Origin: Propionivibrio soli
GTDB lineage: Bacteria; Pseudomonadota; Gammaproteobacteria; Burkholderiales; Rhodocyclaceae
NCBI RefSeq assembly: GCF_025770765.1
Contig: NZ_JANZKY010000016.1
Coordinates: 82,063 to 146,062 of the forward strand
DNA length: 64,000 nucleotides
Direction of reading: 5' to 3'
Both the position numbers and the translations under genes were made by a program. Positions within the stretch are counted from its first letter, which is position 1, and each line of letters begins with the position of its first letter. Shown piece after piece: positions 63,706 to 64,000 of the stretch. The notes beneath the pieces were generated by a model that did not search any database, was not told the origin of the DNA, and was given only the letters and a program-made list of their open reading frames with translations.

Positions 63706-64000
63706 GGGATGAATAGTACCACACCTTACCCGCGCGCCTCGCTCTCAATAGCCACCTGCCTGGCCCGCCAACCAGTTAGTTGACGAAAACGCGAGCCAAA
63801 CCCGCAACACACCGCCGACCACCAACCATCTGCATAAACAACCGCAAACATCGCTTGCTCCTAGACTGGGCGGGTAATCGCATTTGAGGCGACGGTATTT
63901 CGTGGGACGCATTTCGGGGGAAGGAGTGCAGATACTGGAGTGTTCTTCTAGCGAGGCGTTATGGTCGGCGTGGACCGCAGCGAAGGCAACTCTTTAGCGA
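63706..64000. other. Window end, no gene supported
   Basis: This tail has the SRP RNA promoter (-10 at 63713-63718, minus strand) and otherwise no coding sequence I can support. An ATG at 63961 could begin a gene that continues beyond the window. Confidence 0.4.

Noticed and set aside
63345..63716. 123-aa plus-strand open frame upstream of rimO
   Set aside because: It runs straight through the SRP RNA gene and has no protein features.
1..64000. Prophage, insertion sequence, CRISPR array or tRNA gene
   Set aside because: No transposase, integrase, repeat-spacer pattern or cloverleaf was seen anywhere in the window.

Overview
The window reads as a chromosomal segment of a GC-rich Gram-negative, most likely a betaproteobacterium. 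This is inferred from protein resemblance and gene content: a kdp operon with a small ORF before kdpF, an Mla-like lipid transporter, SirB2, DUF2249 and hemerythrin proteins, YcaO, RimO, and a bacterial small SRP RNA. Rhodocyclales or Nitrosomonadales-like bacteria are plausible, but the genus cannot be told. Gene content suggests a facultative, respiring organism with B12-dependent DNA precursor synthesis, oxygen-independent haem synthesis, polyphosphate metabolism and abundant c-di-GMP signalling. There is no prophage, insertion sequence, CRISPR array or tRNA that I can support.

Layout. 1-2.2 kb: phosphotransacetylase (cut by the window edge) and convergent acetate kinase sharing a bidirectional terminator. 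2.7-5.9 kb: class II ribonucleotide reductase behind a pair of NrdR boxes. 6.2-8.7 kb: a LysR regulator and divergent DHA2-type MFS exporter. 8.7-10.9 kb: an accessory-looking stretch with a membrane protein of unknown function, an HU/IHF-like protein and two long gene-poor spacers. 10.8-19.4 kb: a Kdp potassium region containing a 68-aa membrane protein, a 30-aa ORF, kdpF, kdpA, kdpB, kdpC, kdpD and kdpE. A 49-bp promoter block is duplicated in front of the 68-aa gene and in front of the operon. 19.6-24.6 kb: a TSUP permease, then a GGDEF-EAL protein, HMA metal-binding protein and selD on the minus strand.

25-30 kb: a minus-strand set of hemerythrin, DUF2249, polytopic membrane protein, SirB2, HemN and a TauE/SafE-like permease, led by an FNR-type site at class II spacing, with a divergent UspA. 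30.8-35.4 kb: a ClpX-like ATPase without the zinc domain, NfeD, an SPFH protein, a DMT permease and YqhD. 35.5-42.2 kb: YcaO followed by many small minus-strand genes (methyltransferase, ABM, YbjQ, GFA, SRPBCC, CMD, MerR, ACT, GNAT, RHH-like). 42.3-45.6 kb: a second GGDEF-EAL protein, membrane-bound.

45.8-57.9 kb: a lipid-transport operon (MlaE with STAS, MlaF, MlaD, lipoprotein) transcribed behind a Ppx/GppA phosphatase, divergent from ppk. It is followed by a fructosamine kinase, a flavin reductase-like protein, polyphosphate glucokinase and relA, which makes a polyphosphate and stringent-response neighbourhood. 58-60.5 kb: DMT permease, MtfA peptidase, DUF2238 protein. 60.6-63.7 kb: FAD-linked dehydrogenase and rimO in one unit, then the 4.5S-type SRP RNA.

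The signals that most deserve a second look are the duplicated Kdp promoter block with its 68-aa gene, the FNR-controlled hemerythrin-HemN unit, the c-di-GMP/HMA/SelD unit, the HU-like plus membrane protein pair, the short ClpX, and the MerR promoter whose predicted transcript start falls on a start codon.
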